From Roseovarius nitratireducens (GTDB lineage Bacteria; Pseudomonadota; Alphaproteobacteria; Rhodobacterales; Rhodobacteraceae), in contig NZ_PDNI01000041.1 in the NCBI RefSeq assembly GCF_002925845.1, forward strand, positions 1 to 32,658: DNA of 32,658 nucleotides, given 5' to 3'. Of the stretch, positions 32,440 to 32,658 are shown piece by piece. The notes under the pieces are model-generated. The model saw nothing but the letters and a program-made list of their open reading frames with translations. It made no database searches and had not been told where the DNA came from. The stretch's first letter is position 1; the number at the start of each line of letters is the position of its first letter. The position numbers and the translations under genes were made by a program.

Positions 32440-32658
32440 TCATAGTTGCTTCCAGAAGCCCTCGCGGATGTCGCGGTCAGCTTTTTCGAATTCCGGTTTC
32501 TCGATCATGCCGCTACGATCGCGGTCATAATTCATGAAGACACCTGCATTGAACTCGGCTTCGGTGAGCACGCCGTCATTATCTTGATCCCATTTGCTGA
32601 ACGTGCCGTCCTGCTCACCCTGGGCCAGGCGCCAGCCTTCAACGTACTCATCTTGCGA
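32440..32658 (-). CDS. EF-hand calcium-binding protein, 3' part
   Basis: The frame enters from the right edge and gives 72 residues ending FWKQL. Two EF-hand-like calcium loops are visible: DQDNDGVLTEAEF (Asp, Asp, Asp, Glu at the ligand positions) and DRDRSGMIEKPEF. Bacterial proteins of this kind are often exported; the N-terminus and any signal peptide lie outside the window. A strong terminator follows. Confidence 0.85.
   Translation of the reverse strand, partial: SQDEYVEGWRLAQGEQDGTFSKWDQDNDGVLTEAEFNAGVFMNYDRDRSGMIEKPEFEKADRDIREGFWKQL

Noticed and set aside
1-32658. tRNA, rRNA or CRISPR array
   Set aside because: No regularly spaced repeats, no rRNA-like blocks and no convincing tRNA cloverleaf were seen on reading, including next to the tyrosine recombinase.

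Overview
The window looks like an accessory region (plasmid, chromid or integrated island) of an alphaproteobacterium, most likely a Rhodobacteraceae/Roseobacter-type organism. This rests on the high GC content, the DUF1403-ScpB pair, the alphaproteobacterial style of the ISL3, IS21 and TniABQ elements, and compact fadE-fadI-fadJ genes. No rRNA, tRNA or CRISPR array was seen. All identifications come from reading protein motifs by eye; no database search was run.

Layout. (1) 1-1487: end of a ParD-like antitoxin, a ParE-like toxin and, convergent to it, a tyrosine recombinase. (2) 1487-5251: a minimal TniA-TniB-TniQ transposon bounded by imperfect 24-bp inverted repeats, with its left tip inside the recombinase start codon. 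(3) 5280-6867: a 27-bp palindrome shaped like a recombinase core site or operator, then DUF1403 and scpB, a pair resembling a plasmid-borne maintenance module. (4) 6864-10148 (minus strand): a Fic AMP-transferase with a large unknown partner, and upstream a decapitated ImmA/IrrE-type peptidase cut by an IS21 element. (5) 10149-15780: an insertion-sequence graveyard (truncated IS21 istA, IS3 remnant, two opposed ISL3 half-transposases, IS200/IS605 tnpA remnant). It holds a DUF2147 exported protein, a C-terminal helix-turn-helix gene remnant, a sensor-less histidine kinase and a frameshifted entericidin-like lipoprotein.

(6) 15800-19239 (minus strand): a likely operon of a possible small leader ORF, an FMN-binding glutamate-synthase-like membrane-anchored protein and a PoxB-like thiamine-diphosphate enzyme. 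(7) 20011-25597 (plus): a small membrane protein, a peroxiredoxin-like protein, a nearly deleted short-chain dehydrogenase, a dihydrolipoamide-dehydrogenase-like flavoprotein, acetoacetate decarboxylase, a patatin-like lipase and an alpha/beta hydrolase with an aspartate nucleophile. The SDR remnant, decarboxylase and patatin suggest an eroded ketone-body/polyhydroxybutyrate-type operon. (8) 25821-31975 (plus): a translationally coupled beta-oxidation operon, fadE-fadI-fadJ, followed by an acetyl-CoA hydrolase/transferase gene cut off after about 165 codons. (9) 31975-32658: an unrecognised scrambled stretch, then a strong terminator and the end of an EF-hand protein gene on the minus strand.

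The best candidates for something undescribed are the recombinase / palindromic site / DUF1403-ScpB module and the Fic plus unknown-partner pair.
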